Below are positions 1 to 11,351 of a stretch of DNA of 64,000 nt, in pieces. The stretch spans positions 253,334,484 through 253,398,483 of the forward strand of contig CP136064.1 of NCBI GenBank assembly GCA_032622095.1, written 5' to 3'. The notes beneath the pieces are model-generated. The model did not search any database. It was not told the origin of the DNA and saw nothing but the letters and a program-made list of their open reading frames with translations. Numbering within the stretch: the first letter of the stretch is position 1; each line of letters starts with the position of its first letter. Made by a program: the position numbers and the translations under genes. This DNA comes from Siphonodentalium dalli. Its lineage: Eukaryota; Mollusca; Scaphopoda; Gadilida; Siphonodentaliidae.

Positions 1-131
1 ACTTTAACTCTAGCACAGTTTAACTGTTATGTTTTGTCTGGTATTTTAAGTGCAGACATTAGGTTGATATTTCATATTTATGACGCATGTCTTTGGATCA
101 TTTTGTGAACTATGTTCATTTTGTGCATAAT

Positions 132-345
132 TAAGCCTTGAAATAGGGTGTCTGACATTTGCAAAATGAGGTCCCCAGAGGGTGAATTTAGTGACGTTAA
201 CCCGCATTGTGGGCTAGTATCACCAAATTCACCCTCTGGGAACATCATTCTGCTTTAGGCCTGAACTGCTATGGGAGACCTAGGATCAGATTGAAGTTCC
301 CCAGTTGGAGTTGGTGTTGTCCATACATTAAAGTGGATATGTCCT
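132..345. mobile_element. Family A (hAT-like) MITE, 5' part
   Basis: The left end TAAGCCTTGAAATAGGG is followed by the family's inverted pair: AATGAGGTCCCCAGAGGG near 165-183, then CACCCTCTGGGAACATCATT near 230-249. It runs on into the internal segment found in longer copies (CTATGGGAGACCTAGGATCA near 270). The right end is missing, so the copy is truncated. Non-autonomous, no coding capacity. Family assignment rests on the complete copies at 11098 and 52466, which have 8-bp target duplications. Confidence 0.75.
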
Positions 346-1160
346 TATTTTTTCAGTTATCCCCCATGGGAATCGATTACAGTTGGTTTGGTATAGAATT
401 ACTTCCCTTTGTCGAGTTATTTTGTACGCATGCGCACACGTTTGTTTACAGGAACACACTAAAAGTGTAAGCCGACTCGGGCGACAATTAAATTAAAGTT
501 GCAAGCGGAGTTTCATGATTACGTTTAGTACGTTTTACTCCATTGTTTCTCAATGGATATGAATGGAATTTTCAAAGTATGTCCGTGTTTATAATCGTTT
601 AAATTAAATTAAAACAAAATCACACATTTGATGATGTATTGAAATGTTTCGTTCTGAAGCACACTGTAAAGCGTAAGATGCCGGCTCCAAAATAACAGAT
701 GTAAGAAAATCGACATTTCGACGGTGAAAAGTCTCGTTGCGGGTGGTGAACTTCGTGGTAAAAATTGACATTTCGGCCTCAAACAGCCTCAAAGGTGAAA
801 AAGCGCCGGCGGACGTGATATTGCATTATTTCCTTTGTTTCTCAAACGATATGAATCAAATTTGGAATTTATGTCCGTATTGGTTTATGGAATGCAAAAA
901 CTTCAACAAATTACGAACAAATTACGAATGTGTTGATTTTATCGAACTGAGCGTGTAGATATGTGTAGCCTACATGCATGTTATCGGATTAACCAGGATT
1001 AACTAGAACAATAATTGGCAACGCTGTTACGCTGGGCTATACTGGCGGGAACCTTTAAGTTTTAATAAGGCAAATGTATGTTAATAATAACTCTATTTAA
1101 TAATAATGCATATAATAAAAATACATATAATACATAAACATTAAATAATAAACAAAAAGG
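346..1160. other. AT-rich stretch with a degenerate ~50-bp direct repeat
   Basis: No gene is seen. A segment containing TTGTTTCTCAATGGATATGA (about 543-592) recurs in diverged form at about 836-885 (TTTGTTTCTCAAACGATATG, then TATGTCCGT). Nearby, GACATTTCG occurs at about 712 and 768. This could be an old tandem duplication or a decayed repeat element. Short ORFs here are within chance expectation. Confidence 0.35.
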
Positions 1161-2250
1161 TATAGGGGAGACCGGGGCATGTTGGAACGTGGGGTATATT
1201 GAAACACCTCTCTTGTTAAAAAATAAAACAGCATCTACAATTTCCACTTATTTTGTGGAAAACACTCTTGCATATATGCACATATAACGCAAAAACATTC
1301 TGACTATTCTCGGAATGGTGTAAGAGATATGCACAAAAATATCTTTGGGGGGGGGGGGGGGGGGGGTATCAATTAATTTTTTCGATTTTCAGGTTTTATC
1401 ATTGTTCAAGATAAAATTTCGGGACGTAAAGGTTGTAAATTATGTCAGTTGATCCAGTTTCATTTCATTTCAGTCATAAATAAAACAAAATACTGATTAA
1501 TTAGTGTCTTTCCAAGATCGTGTACCATCAGACCCTTTTTCCACGTCGGGGGCATGTTGGAACATCCCATTGTGTCCCCATAGTGCGACTTACGGGAAAA
1601 CCCCATAAAATTTGGCATTGAGCTAGTATAATTAACCATTATGGAACAATTCAGAAGGAATTATGGATGAATTCATCTCAGTTGCTTGCAACCATGTCCT
1701 AAATATGATTTCAATATGTTTTCGTTGATGAATAATTATTTGTGTGGCAAATGGGGAGGTTTGTATAGATAGCATGCACTAAAAACCCCTCCAAATTTTG
1801 CCCTGCTACGCCCCTCCCGTGTGTGAAACGACGTTTTCATTGGATGTGTTGCGTTTTCCAATGATGACGATTTCTCGTACATACTTTATGCCTCGGACTC
1901 AGCTATTATGTTTTATACTAGCAATTTAATATAGTTCTTGGAATATATTAGTAGTTTTACCTTGAACTTTGCATTGATTTCATATGTGTTCCTTACATGA
2001 TCAGTGTTCTGACTTACCCCAGTCGATGTTCCAATTTGCCCCTGGTTTCAAACAATTTAACCCGAGGCATGCTGGAACGAATTTATTTTTTCTATGTAAA
2101 AGCGAAATGGATCATATATAATGAAATGCCATATTTAAAGTCTTTGATATACTTTATAATAATAGTTGAAAAAAGGAAGGGGCCCATGCTCACATTTTCC
2201 TGTATGTGTGATTGAATATAAAACGTTCCAACATGCCCCGCTCTCCCATA
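1161..2250. mobile_element. Inverted-repeat DNA element with GGGGCATGTTGGAAC ends
   Basis: The left end (1161-1190) contains CGGGGCATGTTGGAACGT and the right end (2223-2250) contains its reverse complement ACGTTCCAACATGCCCCG, in opposite orientation about 1.06 kb apart. The outer bases also pair (TATAGGGGAG against CTCTCCCATA). Diverged direct copies of the motif lie inside near 1549 and 2066. A TA target duplication is possible but not clear. There is no transposase ORF, so this would be a non-autonomous remnant. Superfamily unknown. Confidence 0.6.
1347..1366. repeat. G20 homopolymer
   Basis: An uninterrupted run of 20 G inside the inverted-repeat element at 1161-2250. Length is likely polymorphic and sequencing across it is error-prone. 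Confidence 0.9.
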
Positions 2251-3101
2251 CATTTGCGACTGCTCATGTTTTGTGTTGTATGGTACGTCGTATAATTAAT
2301 GAACTCCTCTTGTAACGGACGATTCCGCCGGATATCCAGGAAATCAACGGCCACAAACTTCGAGATTCATATCGCGAAAATATAATAAACGATAATTAAG
2401 GGTGCCCTGGACATTGGGTGATTTCTCCATGTGTCATAGGTAATAATCAATGATGGACACCTTTTAGACAGTCTTTTCGATGACAAATTGTCTGCATCAT
2501 TCGAAATACAACTTGGACAATTATATTATAACAACACAATGCATATGCCGCAAGTATAACAGATACCAATTCCCTTTATTCCGGCTTATCCATTTGCTAT
2601 AGCTTTCTTATAGTGTACTTTTGCATCAACGTGTAGTACAAGACAAGTTTTAGACAACGAATAAGAATTATGATCAGCAAATGGGCCATTCTCCGGAAAA
2701 GTGCGAAACAGGACCGGCCTACCATACTCGTCCAAAACAAACTCTTACAGATCACGCTAAATTTAATTTCCCCATAAATTAGAAGTGTATCAAAATCTAA
2801 GAAAGCATCCTCTATGGCGGCCACCATTTTATGAATTAGTAAACGGACATACGAAAAATTCAATAAGAGTCCCCAGTATAGTATATTGTATTGTTTTGTA
2901 ATGACTATATAGAAGAACATTTCCGATCAGACAGGAGTTTCACCATTCAGAAATCTTATCAATTGGTGCCATAATAGATGATGACTTAAGTGTCAGATGC
3001 ATGTTTTGCCTAAATTTCCTGGTATATGTCTAAATGTATTTGCTAAAAATCTGTCAGGAATTTCTTTCGGAAATTTGGTATAAGCGATTATTGTGACACA
3101 A
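2251..3101. other. No recognisable feature
   Basis: Unique-looking AT-rich sequence. A 107-codon minus-strand frame (2597-2920) has no recognisable motif and is not distinguishable from chance. Confidence 0.4.
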
Positions 3102-3813
3102 TGGCTGCGGACACACGTATCACAGTAGCGATGGCATAGTAGGTGTGACAATTTATTATGGTGGAGTTTGGTGACAATTGGTCGTCACAATTAATATGCC
3201 ATATAGCTGGCCATGTCGCCCGCTGCATATTCGCACAATGAGTCTTCCAAAGTTCGTTATGATCAGCCTTTTTCTTGTTTTGGTCCTTGTATATATTGTT
3301 CGCTTTGTTTATTCCAGATACTTTCTCTCAGCTACATTTCTCCCAACAATTCCGACACAGCTTCATCGGCCCACATGATAATGTTAGCGGAATTATGCGT
3401 AGAACTAAACGTCGCAAAATTAAAAATGCAATTGGGGAACTGTCTTAATACGCATGAAATTAATATAAGTAGATAAACATGCAGTGAGATCATGTCAATA
3501 AAATACTACGTGCATGATATGTAAGTGAATGAGGGATTGTCATGGTCAAACACAATTCTGGACGATCGATCGTGCAATTATATTATATCGTAGATAATAC
3601 AATGTAGCAAAACGTAATGAGTAGAGATCAACCTTGGTGAAACGCAATGGGTTAATTGGTCGAGTCGACTCATTGTGCGGAAACTCAGCGGGCAACATGG
3701 CGAGCTATAATATGGCACATAATTATGACGATCAATTGTCACCAAACTCCACCATAATAAATTGTCACACCTACTATATGGCATCGCTACTGTAATACGG
3801 GTGTCCGCAGCCA
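3102..3813. mobile_element. Long-TIR MITE L
   Basis: The first ~143 bases (3102-3244, starting TGGCTGCGGACAC) are repeated in inverted orientation at about 3655-3813 (ending GTGTCCGCAGCCA) with few mismatches. A ~410-base unpaired centre separates the arms. Total length is 712 bp with no coding capacity; the short plus-strand frames at 3178-3476 are built largely from arm sequence. No convincing target duplication flanks it. Superfamily undetermined. Confidence 0.75.
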
Positions 3814-6794
3814 ATATGTAAGAACTATCGACCCATTGGATAGTATAACATCATTTACTTCACTTTTATGACAAATATTTAAAATTTCACTGTTTTCCGG
3901 TTCCAAGAACCTCTGTAAAATAGATTGTTTTCAAACGTACAGTTCATATATCCATGATATCCAGTCTGATATATATTCAGACTCCGTCTCATTACTTTCA
4001 TCTATATATTGATTGAAATGAAACACGGTCTGAGTTTTGTTAGACAGCATGATATCATAACATAACACAAATATGTCGGCAACAAGTCGCAATAAATTTT
4101 AGCCCAAGTTACGTAATATGAAATATAATTTGAAGTTTTCACGCGTTGCAAGCTGTCTGTTCACAGTTTATGTATGTACGCGGTATTAGGTTGTTACTCG
4201 TCGAAATGATATCTGATGTTCCAAAGTTCCGAATCAAGTCTTTCTTTGGAGGTTTTCAGGACTTCCGAATCTACCACGAACTGTGATAAATCGCTCCAAT
4301 GAAGCACCACTCAGTCTGCAAAGAAGTGCAAATGGGTGTCTTTGTTGCATCTATTGGGGTGTAATTTGTGAGTGTGGTCCCTCATTCCCGAATCGTATAC
4401 CATCTGGAACATAGACATATTTGAAGATCGTGAGAATGATGAGAGGAGACTTAATTTTTCTTGATTCGTGACATTTAATAATTATTTACAATTAGAAAGG
4501 CAACTACCCATAAATAATTTTCTATATTCGAGAATGTTCATGTCACGAGTGTTGATAAATGAAACATTGTTCAGAGATAAGGGCTGGTTCGTGTGTTGAT
4601 AACTAAATTAAAGCTGACCACCATATCTCTTAACACTGCGGCCTAATTCCAGTTGACCGCTCCCTGCTTGATGGGACCACAGTTGTTCCCATTGGGCTGT
4701 AGTACTTGTGACTGCTTTATTCTTCATTATAATATATGGGTGTATGATTCTATATTATGTTATTAAAATCTAACTCAACATTATGATACAAATGAAGACT
4801 CCTTGCATAGAGCCAATGCAATATTAAGCTATGTTGTGTGAAATAATTTCACTGAAATTACTATTATTCGAGCAGTTCTTGGTACCCAAATGGACAAAAA
4901 CAAAAATTATATTTCCAACCTCTCAAATGTATTAAAATCCATTGTTTTTATCGTCTCTTAATAATTTCTCAGATTATATATACAATGAAGATGATGATAA
5001 GTGAAATTCAAGATTTTCGCCAGATAGATCCAGAGAAATTCTTTGTTGAAAATATCTTACCATTTTGGGCTAGATTTATGCAACCGTGCGTTTCCCCTTA
5101 ACCACCACACGGTCACAAACTTCCGCACAGATGCGCCACTACGGATTGTAGTTGATGGTAAAAAGAATCAATCTCACAATTTAGAAGTCTTCAGTAACTG
5201 TTCCAATGGTTTCACCTTGTTTGCTCTGATAGTTGATTGTATATATCACATATTAATTTGGCTTTTTAATTCTAATATTTGGAATGGAGTAGCATAGCGT
5301 CATACATTAATCTAAAATTGGTGAGCAGCATTTGCCTCTCTTCGCGGGCAGGTATTCATTCACAAGTATTACATGGCTCTGATACAATCGCAACTTCTCG
5401 GATTATCGTTCTTGCAGAAATAGTATATTTGCGTATACGGAAATCACCGAGGTTTGCCGATTGCATGGGCTCTGATGTTGAATCAATCAATTAGCGCTCA
5501 GTGACTAAATGTCATCAATGGCTCCGATGACGACATGTTGACCATACACTATACAGAGACAAGGGCATATCTTAAATTCATTTCTAATTAACCCATTTTC
5601 ATTGATTAAGATTCATACTATGTGGAACTATGCAATTTCAGCAATGTGACACTTAAATATGACACTTCCATGTTTTCTGGACAAACACAAATTACTCTAC
5701 AAATTACTAACAATATCATGGCATTTATAAAAGTGTTTAGTTGCACCACGCTGACTTACTCTGAGTTACTCTGAAACTACAGTTTGATGAAATGTTATTT
5801 ATGTAGTCATAACAATAATATAAAATATACCACTGCGATATACCGTTTTCTTGATTTTCGTATGGCAGTTCAGTAAGTGTTAAAATTAAAATCGGCCACC
5901 ATGTTGGATGCCATCTTGGATTTTGATACTCTTAATTATAACAGTGCATATGGATGGAAATTCGCATCTGACACTTCTTATGTGTGATTGATATTAAATA
6001 AAACCAAATACGTCGCATTATTCACCATTATTGGTTCCTATTGCCAGTGATGGCTTTATTTTGAATTGTATGGCACTGGGGAGGCCGGTTATATTTTTGC
6101 CTATTATCTCAACATTTGTGGGTATATTTATTGTAATAAGGTTTACATTTTTAGGTAGGAAATGCTCCACCCCCAAACGATAACATATGGGTGCTACGTC
6201 CAACGATCTATTTTTTGTGCCGAGTTGACGAGTGACAGTTTGTCTGAATAGTCATGATTCTGTTATTTGCGAAAACTCACAAATAGTCTTACCACACATA
6301 GCTTCCGCCAATTCAGATAAGGCCACGAATCATTTTCGTAAATGATATATAGATTTACCTTCCATAAAACGTTGGTTACACATTTTTCTACCAATGTACA
6401 TGCTGGGGTATCTCGAAAACTAAGGCCCAATTTGGATTTGACCGCTCACAATATACACAGCGCATTTGCAAAATTGGCTGCAAAAAGCGCCGCAAGTCAA
6501 ACACCGACAAGGCCCTCTTTTCCCCACTCCTCCTTGCACATATTCTTGCACTTCGTGAACTTGCAACGATAGGATCATGCTGGAATGACGAGCCAAACTC
6601 TTTTTTGCCCATCGCTTTCTTCTTCCATTTAGAGATATAGTAGATGAATCAACAGGTTCTATATCTGCAGTGCTATAGGATCTATAGGCTTCTCCAGCCA
6701 TGCAATAATACTGTCGCAGGAATTAATGCGAGGTAATGTTTCTATTTATAGATATAAGCCGACTGCCGTTATAGAATTCGGCGGATAGTTATAA
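3814..6794. other. Mostly featureless AT-rich sequence
   Basis: No gene, RNA or complete repeat recognised over about 3 kb. A short segment near 5896-5930 (GCCATCTTGGATTTTGATAC) resembles the conserved core of the D-family tandem unit and may be a stray fragment. ORFs at 5043-5494 and 6342-6701 are short, overlap in several frames and show no motif. Confidence 0.35.
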
Positions 6795-7092
6795 CATAGC
6801 CAAATTATGACATATCCACTTTAATGGATTTTATCTTCTGCAAACTAGGGGATATAGAAACTGAACAGAAGGGAAAAAGTAACTATATAATATAGATACT
6901 TCCCAGAAGCAAGCCTTGAAATAGGGTTTCTGTCATTTGCAGAATGAGGTCCCCAGAGGGTGAATTTAGTGATGCTACCCCGCATAGCGGGCTAGCATCA
7001 CCAAATTCACCCTCTGGGGACCTCATTCTGCTGAGGTGTAAGCAGAATGAGGTCCACAGAGGGTGAATTTGGTGATTCTAGCCCTCTGTGCG
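6795..7092. mobile_element. Family A, short copy nested in a long-form remnant
   Basis: Bases 6803-6909 are the reverse complement of the internal part of long A copies (for example GAACAGAAGGGAAAAAGTAA). At 6910 this is broken by a fresh left end, CAAGCCTTGAAATAGGG, followed by the A inverted pair and the start of a second half-element (7041-7092), where it is truncated. The order implies that a short A element landed inside an older long A element. Confidence 0.7.
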
Positions 7093-7468
7093 ATTGTAGA
7101 TTGGGTAATGCATGGCACACATCATGTAAAACATGTTGATACGGGGTGTGAACTCAAGCCACCCACTGACTATACAATAAAATTAATGAGTATTGTAATA
7201 ATATAATATAATATTTTTTTGATACATTTGCCTAAATACTGTACAAAAATATCTCTATGACGAGCGTTCTATTTTTGCATTCCGGCTGTAACATTGCTTC
7301 GTACTCCGCAGACAGTCAAATAATGAAAATCTGGTTACCTTATTCAGAGAATACGGAAACCAACAACAACGTTTGAGGACTTGGTGTGCCCCTTTAAGCA
7401 CCTTAATCAACTTCAGTCTTTTAAAAAAAAATTATGTTATAATCTAGTCAGTTTTGCAATCTGATCGC

Positions 7469-8380
7469 CAAGCCTGGATATAATTTTTTTTTGAGTGTCT
7501 GACACAATGACAGGCACCAAAGATTCGGCGTCTGACATTTGAAAAGTGTGTCTGTCATTTACCTGGTATCAATAAATAGCAGCAATTAGTTGTTTTTTTT
7601 AGCCCATTCCAATGCACAAATTAGATTCATTGATGTACCATGTTATGAATTATGGTGTTTTACATCACTTTTAGCTGAAGCTCAAATTATCATGTCATAA
7701 TGTGACAGGGGTGCAAAATCAGACAAGGCTGTCATTTACAGTATGTCTCTGCTGAATTCTTTTCCAGTTTCAAAAATACTATACGCCGTGCTTCCCCCAA
7801 GTAAACACGAGCGCATGTTTCAAAACGCGGCGATTTAAAAACTACCCGGTATGAATTTTTTACACTTGTGCTGATTTAACTTATGACATCTCCGTGTATC
7901 TTACGTCAAATGAGAAAAACACGACGAAGTGTATTTCTTGGTTGGAGTTTCCCCCCAGTGGCAGCCATTTTTTCTGGGTTTTTCACGTTCTAAAAATAGA
8001 AAGTCGTAAATAGTGCGGACGTGAATGCAGCGATAATTCGCAGTTTGCGATCAATCATCAATCGCGCACAATTTAGGTTAGAGGTTGCATTAAAATTACA
8101 TTTATAGGTCCTGTAATACCTGTATACGGAACGGATCATTAACATGTTTTCGGTAAAACGCGTTGTATTGGTGGGGGGATTTGATATTTAGTGCACAGTA
8201 GTGGTAATTGAATGTCTTTGCCGCGGATAATACATCTACTTGTTGTTTTCCCTTTAATTATATATTTTTTGTGAAGATAATGGGCGCCGGACAAACTGAC
8301 GGACGATAATAAGGTGGCGCCGGTCATCGGCGTATTTGGCTCGGTCAATGACCGTGTCCGACCTCTTATATCCAGGCTTG
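7469..8380. mobile_element. 912-bp hAT-like element with A-family ends and exact 8-bp TSD
   Basis: The ends are CAAGCCTGGATATA (7469-7482) and TATATCCAGGCTTG (8367-8380), a perfect 14-bp inverted repeat. They are bracketed by CTGATCGC at 7461-7468 and 8381-8388, an exact 8-bp target duplication as made by hAT transposases. The interior is unlike the palindromic short A copies, although GTGTCTGTCATTT near 7549 recalls their subterminal sequence. No transposase ORF: the longest frames (8139-8538, minus) are short and run into a tandem array. It may be a deletion derivative nearer the parent element than the short MITEs. Confidence 0.8.
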
Positions 8381-8387
8381 CTGATCG

Positions 8388-8563
8388 CCCACAAACCACA
8401 ACCACTCTTTATCATATGAGATTTTCTGACACCCACAAACCACAACCACTTTTTATCATATGAGATTTTCTGACGCCCACAAACCACAACCAATATTTTA
8501 TCATATGAGATTTTATGACACCCACAAACCACAACCAATCTTTATCATATGAGATTTTCTGAC
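8388..8563. repeat. Tandem array, four units of ~44 bp
   Basis: Four near-identical units run from CCCACAAACCACAACCA to ATGAGATTTTCTGAC. They start at the right-hand target duplication of the 912-bp hAT-like element. Overlapping minus-strand frames read through the units but are a by-product of the array. Confidence 0.85.
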
Positions 8564-8600
8564 TTTTGTGTGCCTGACCAAAAGTTGAAAAAATCTGATA

Positions 8601-8742
8601 AAACTGCCTCTTTCGAAAGTCGATGTCTGACCATCATAATGGCCATGAATGGGTTCCTAGGTTCCATCTCATTGTATTCCAGTATAGAAAACTTACAAAT
8701 AATAGTTTTATGGCCTGAAATCGGAAAGGACATCTTTAAAGA
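8601..8742. repeat. Direct duplication, copy 1 (~142 bp)
   Basis: The segment beginning AAACTGCCTCTTTCGAAAGT and reaching GGCCTGAAATCGG is repeated at 9115-9256 in the same orientation with about ten differences. No LTR hallmarks (TG...CA ends, primer-binding site) are visible, so a segmental duplication or interspersed repeat is more likely. Confidence 0.8.
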
Positions 8743-9114
8743 TATATTATGGAATTGTTCGGGTGTGTGAAAATGATAAATTAGTACTCGGGTGCTATAT
8801 GCCAACATGGGGAATGTAGCATTATACTAACATCGCCGAAAATCGGCCATGCCACTCTATAGAACAAAATCGTCTGCACTATGCTCAATTGTAAATATTT
8901 ACATCTCGATTCGGGACGCAAAAATCAGCGATAAACTAATGCAAATGATTTCGCCATCAAAAGTTTAAATAATTTCGCCATCGAAAGTTTAAATAATATA
9001 TAAGAATGACAGTGTGGTTATCAATTTTGATATAATATTTGTAAAAATGACTACTTTGAGCAAGATTGCCTCCATTTCTATTCGATCAACCATGCTTCAC
9101 ATCACTTTAAGATT

Positions 9115-9256
9115 AAACTGCCTCTTTCGAGAGTCGATGTCTGACCATCATAATGCCCATGAATGGGTTCCTAGGTTTGATCTCATTCTATTCCAGTATA
9201 GAAAACATACAAATAATAGTTTTATGGCCTGAAATCGGATGGGACGCCTTTAAGAT
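9115..9256. repeat. Direct duplication, copy 2 (~142 bp)
   Basis: Second copy of the segment at 8601-8742, shifted by 514 bases. Small frames occur in both copies but the shared peptide has no recognisable domain. Confidence 0.8.
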
Positions 9257-9977
9257 TAAACTGAGCTATTTCTGTTTTCACTTCCGTCTTTTTGCATTAT
9301 TTTCTATTCAGGCTTGCTGTCTGATCACCTCTCTCCCGTTGCTAATAAAAATCTTTAGAATAATGGTTTGTTAGTGGAGAAACTGAGCCCTATAATTGAT
9401 TTCTGTCTCCTTTGCGTTTTATTCAGCATTTTGTCACCTGAATGCATCCAATTTTGTCATTTCCAGCCAAGAACAATGAGGAAAATGAATGGTTTGGGAC
9501 GTATTGATGTGTCGTCAAGAAGCACCTAATAAGTCTATGATCGGAGATTGTCTCTCATTTGCAGCTTAATTGCATTCTGTCAGGTAATGTCCTTATTAAG
9601 AAAATAATCACCTGAGATGGGTCCACGGCAGAAATTGGAATTACAGCCTGTCACGGTTTTATGGCTACAAGTTTTATTAGTAAGCCAGGTATGAAATCAA
9701 AGCACAAAGACTCTGTGGTGATATTCATTAGGGAAGTGCTGATTAAATGACATCATTGTCTGTTGCCATGGCTACTCTGTTCAGTGTATTACTTCTGGGT
9801 TTACCTGGGTGATTTAATATACCTGCCTGAAGGTTATCACTATTTTCCATTTCAATGATGTAGATTGGCACTTTTGTCCCTCTGATAAAATGTAGTTGTG
9901 TATCAGCATGGCTAGCATTCTAAACTTGAAGGGACACAGGAATAGTTTAGAGGTATTTAGAAGATTTGAAAGGCGGG
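9257..9977. other. No recognisable feature
   Basis: AT-rich sequence without a supported gene or repeat. Confidence 0.4.
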
Positions 9978-10213
9978 CAAGTCTGGATATAGGGTGTCTG
10001 ACATTTGTAGAATGAGGTCCCACAGCAGGCTAGCATCACCAAATTCACCCTCTGGGGACCTCATTCTGCTTAGGCCGCATTTTCTGGGAAGTATCTATAG
10101 ACTCAAATTAACATTGTTTTTTGTTACCTATTCCCTTCTATTCAGTTTCTATATCCGTAATTTACAGCAGTTGAGGCCTAAGCAGAATGAGGTTCCTGGA
10201 GGGTGAATTTGGT
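9978..10213. mobile_element. Family A (hAT-like), truncated at right
   Basis: The left end CAAGTCTGGATATAGGG matches the CAAGCCTGGATATA variant of the 912-bp element. The A inverted block, the internal CTATTCAGTTTCTATATCCG segment and the start of the second half (GCAGAATGAGG near 10182) follow. The copy stops at about 10213, where a C-type repeat begins. Confidence 0.75.
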
Positions 10214-10590
10214 CTGTCTGTATGTCCATCTTTCGATCTAGCCGCCCGAAGATGCAACTTTGTCCGAGCTTTTATTCCTTCATTTTTCAGGCAAGTTTTT
10301 TTAATCTTTGCACAGATATTTAGTATCAGGGGAACCTGAGACTATGAGGTCTGTCGAACCTTATTGTGGGGAGTTATCCCCCTTATTCGAAAATTTTCTG
10401 AAGGTAATTTTGTCCAAGGTAAGAAAATGGATTCCTACATTTTTCAGTCAATATTTTTAACTTGGCACAGATATTTAGTACCATGGAAACCTGTGCACCT
10501 TGATCATGATGTCTTTCCAACTTTGTTGTGGAGATAGTTATCCCCCTTTTTTACTTAAAATATTTTTGCAACATGTAGAATTTTGTTTTA
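10214..10590. repeat. C-type tandem repeat (~180-200-bp unit)
   Basis: About two units share GTCCGAGCTTTTATTCC, GGCACAGATATTTAGTACCA, CCTGTGCACC and GAGTTATCCCCCTT. The same unit makes up the arrays at 27225-27991 and 36600-37319. The 3' hairpin-CTAG end seen in those two is not present here, so this is a fragment. Confidence 0.7.
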
Positions 10591-11097
10591 TTGTATCATA
10601 TCTAACAGGTGCATCATTAGTAATTATATTTCTATCACTCATTTGACATCCAAAGTACACATAATTTTTCATTGAGCTCGGACAAAATTATACTCTATGG
10701 CAACAACAACATCAATGACTATTTTGTTGTGCTGCTAATATGTATTTGTTCTGTCACCATGTAAATTTGGTCTTTAAAAAAACTATATGTATGTATGTAT
10801 ATCACAAGGGCTTGTCATTACATGTATTTGGAAATAAATAATAAGAGGGCACCGTTTTAACCCCCCCTCTCTAATGAAATAATATTTCTCAAGGGAGAAC
10901 AGTATTATATGTCTCACTTCTAACAGTCGTCATTCGATCACGTATGCCTTGCTCGATTCTGAAAATTAAAACATTGTAAAAAAAAATGAGACTTTGTTAG
11001 AATGATGGAAAAGTTCTAGTAAAGTCTGCGATAAACTAAGATTTATTTCCGACCACTAGTGACTTGCACAGACTTGATCACTGCGATGTCACAATAG
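10591..11097. other. No recognisable feature
   Basis: AT-rich, with a short ATGT run near 10788. No gene supported. Confidence 0.35.
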
Positions 11098-11351
11098 CAA
11101 GCCTTGAAATAGGGTGTCTGTCATTTGCAGAATGAGGTCCCCAGAGGGATAATTTAGTGATGCTACCCCGCATAGTGGGCTAGCATCACCAAATTCACCC
11201 TCTGGGGACCTCATTCTGCTTACACCTTAGCAGAATGAGGTTCGCAGAGGGTGAATTTGGTGATGCTAGCCCGCTATGTGGGGTAGCATCACTAAATTCT
11301 CCCTCTGGGGACCTCATTCTGCAAATGACAGACACCCTATTTCAAGGCTTG
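11098..11351. mobile_element. Complete family A MITE with exact 8-bp TSD
   Basis: This 254-bp copy is nearly fully palindromic. Its ends are CAAGCCTTGAAATAGGG and CCCTATTTCAAGGCTTG, and each half is itself a smaller inverted pair (GAGGTCCCCAGAGGG with CCCTCTGGGGACCTC). CACAATAG lies immediately on both sides (11090-11097 and 11352-11359). The 8-bp duplication and the CA...TG ends point to hAT mobilisation. Non-autonomous. Confidence 0.9.

Noticed and set aside
8601..9256. Direct repeats 514 bp apart as possible solo LTRs
   Set aside because: No TG...CA ends, no primer-binding site or polypurine tract, no gag or pol sequence between them.
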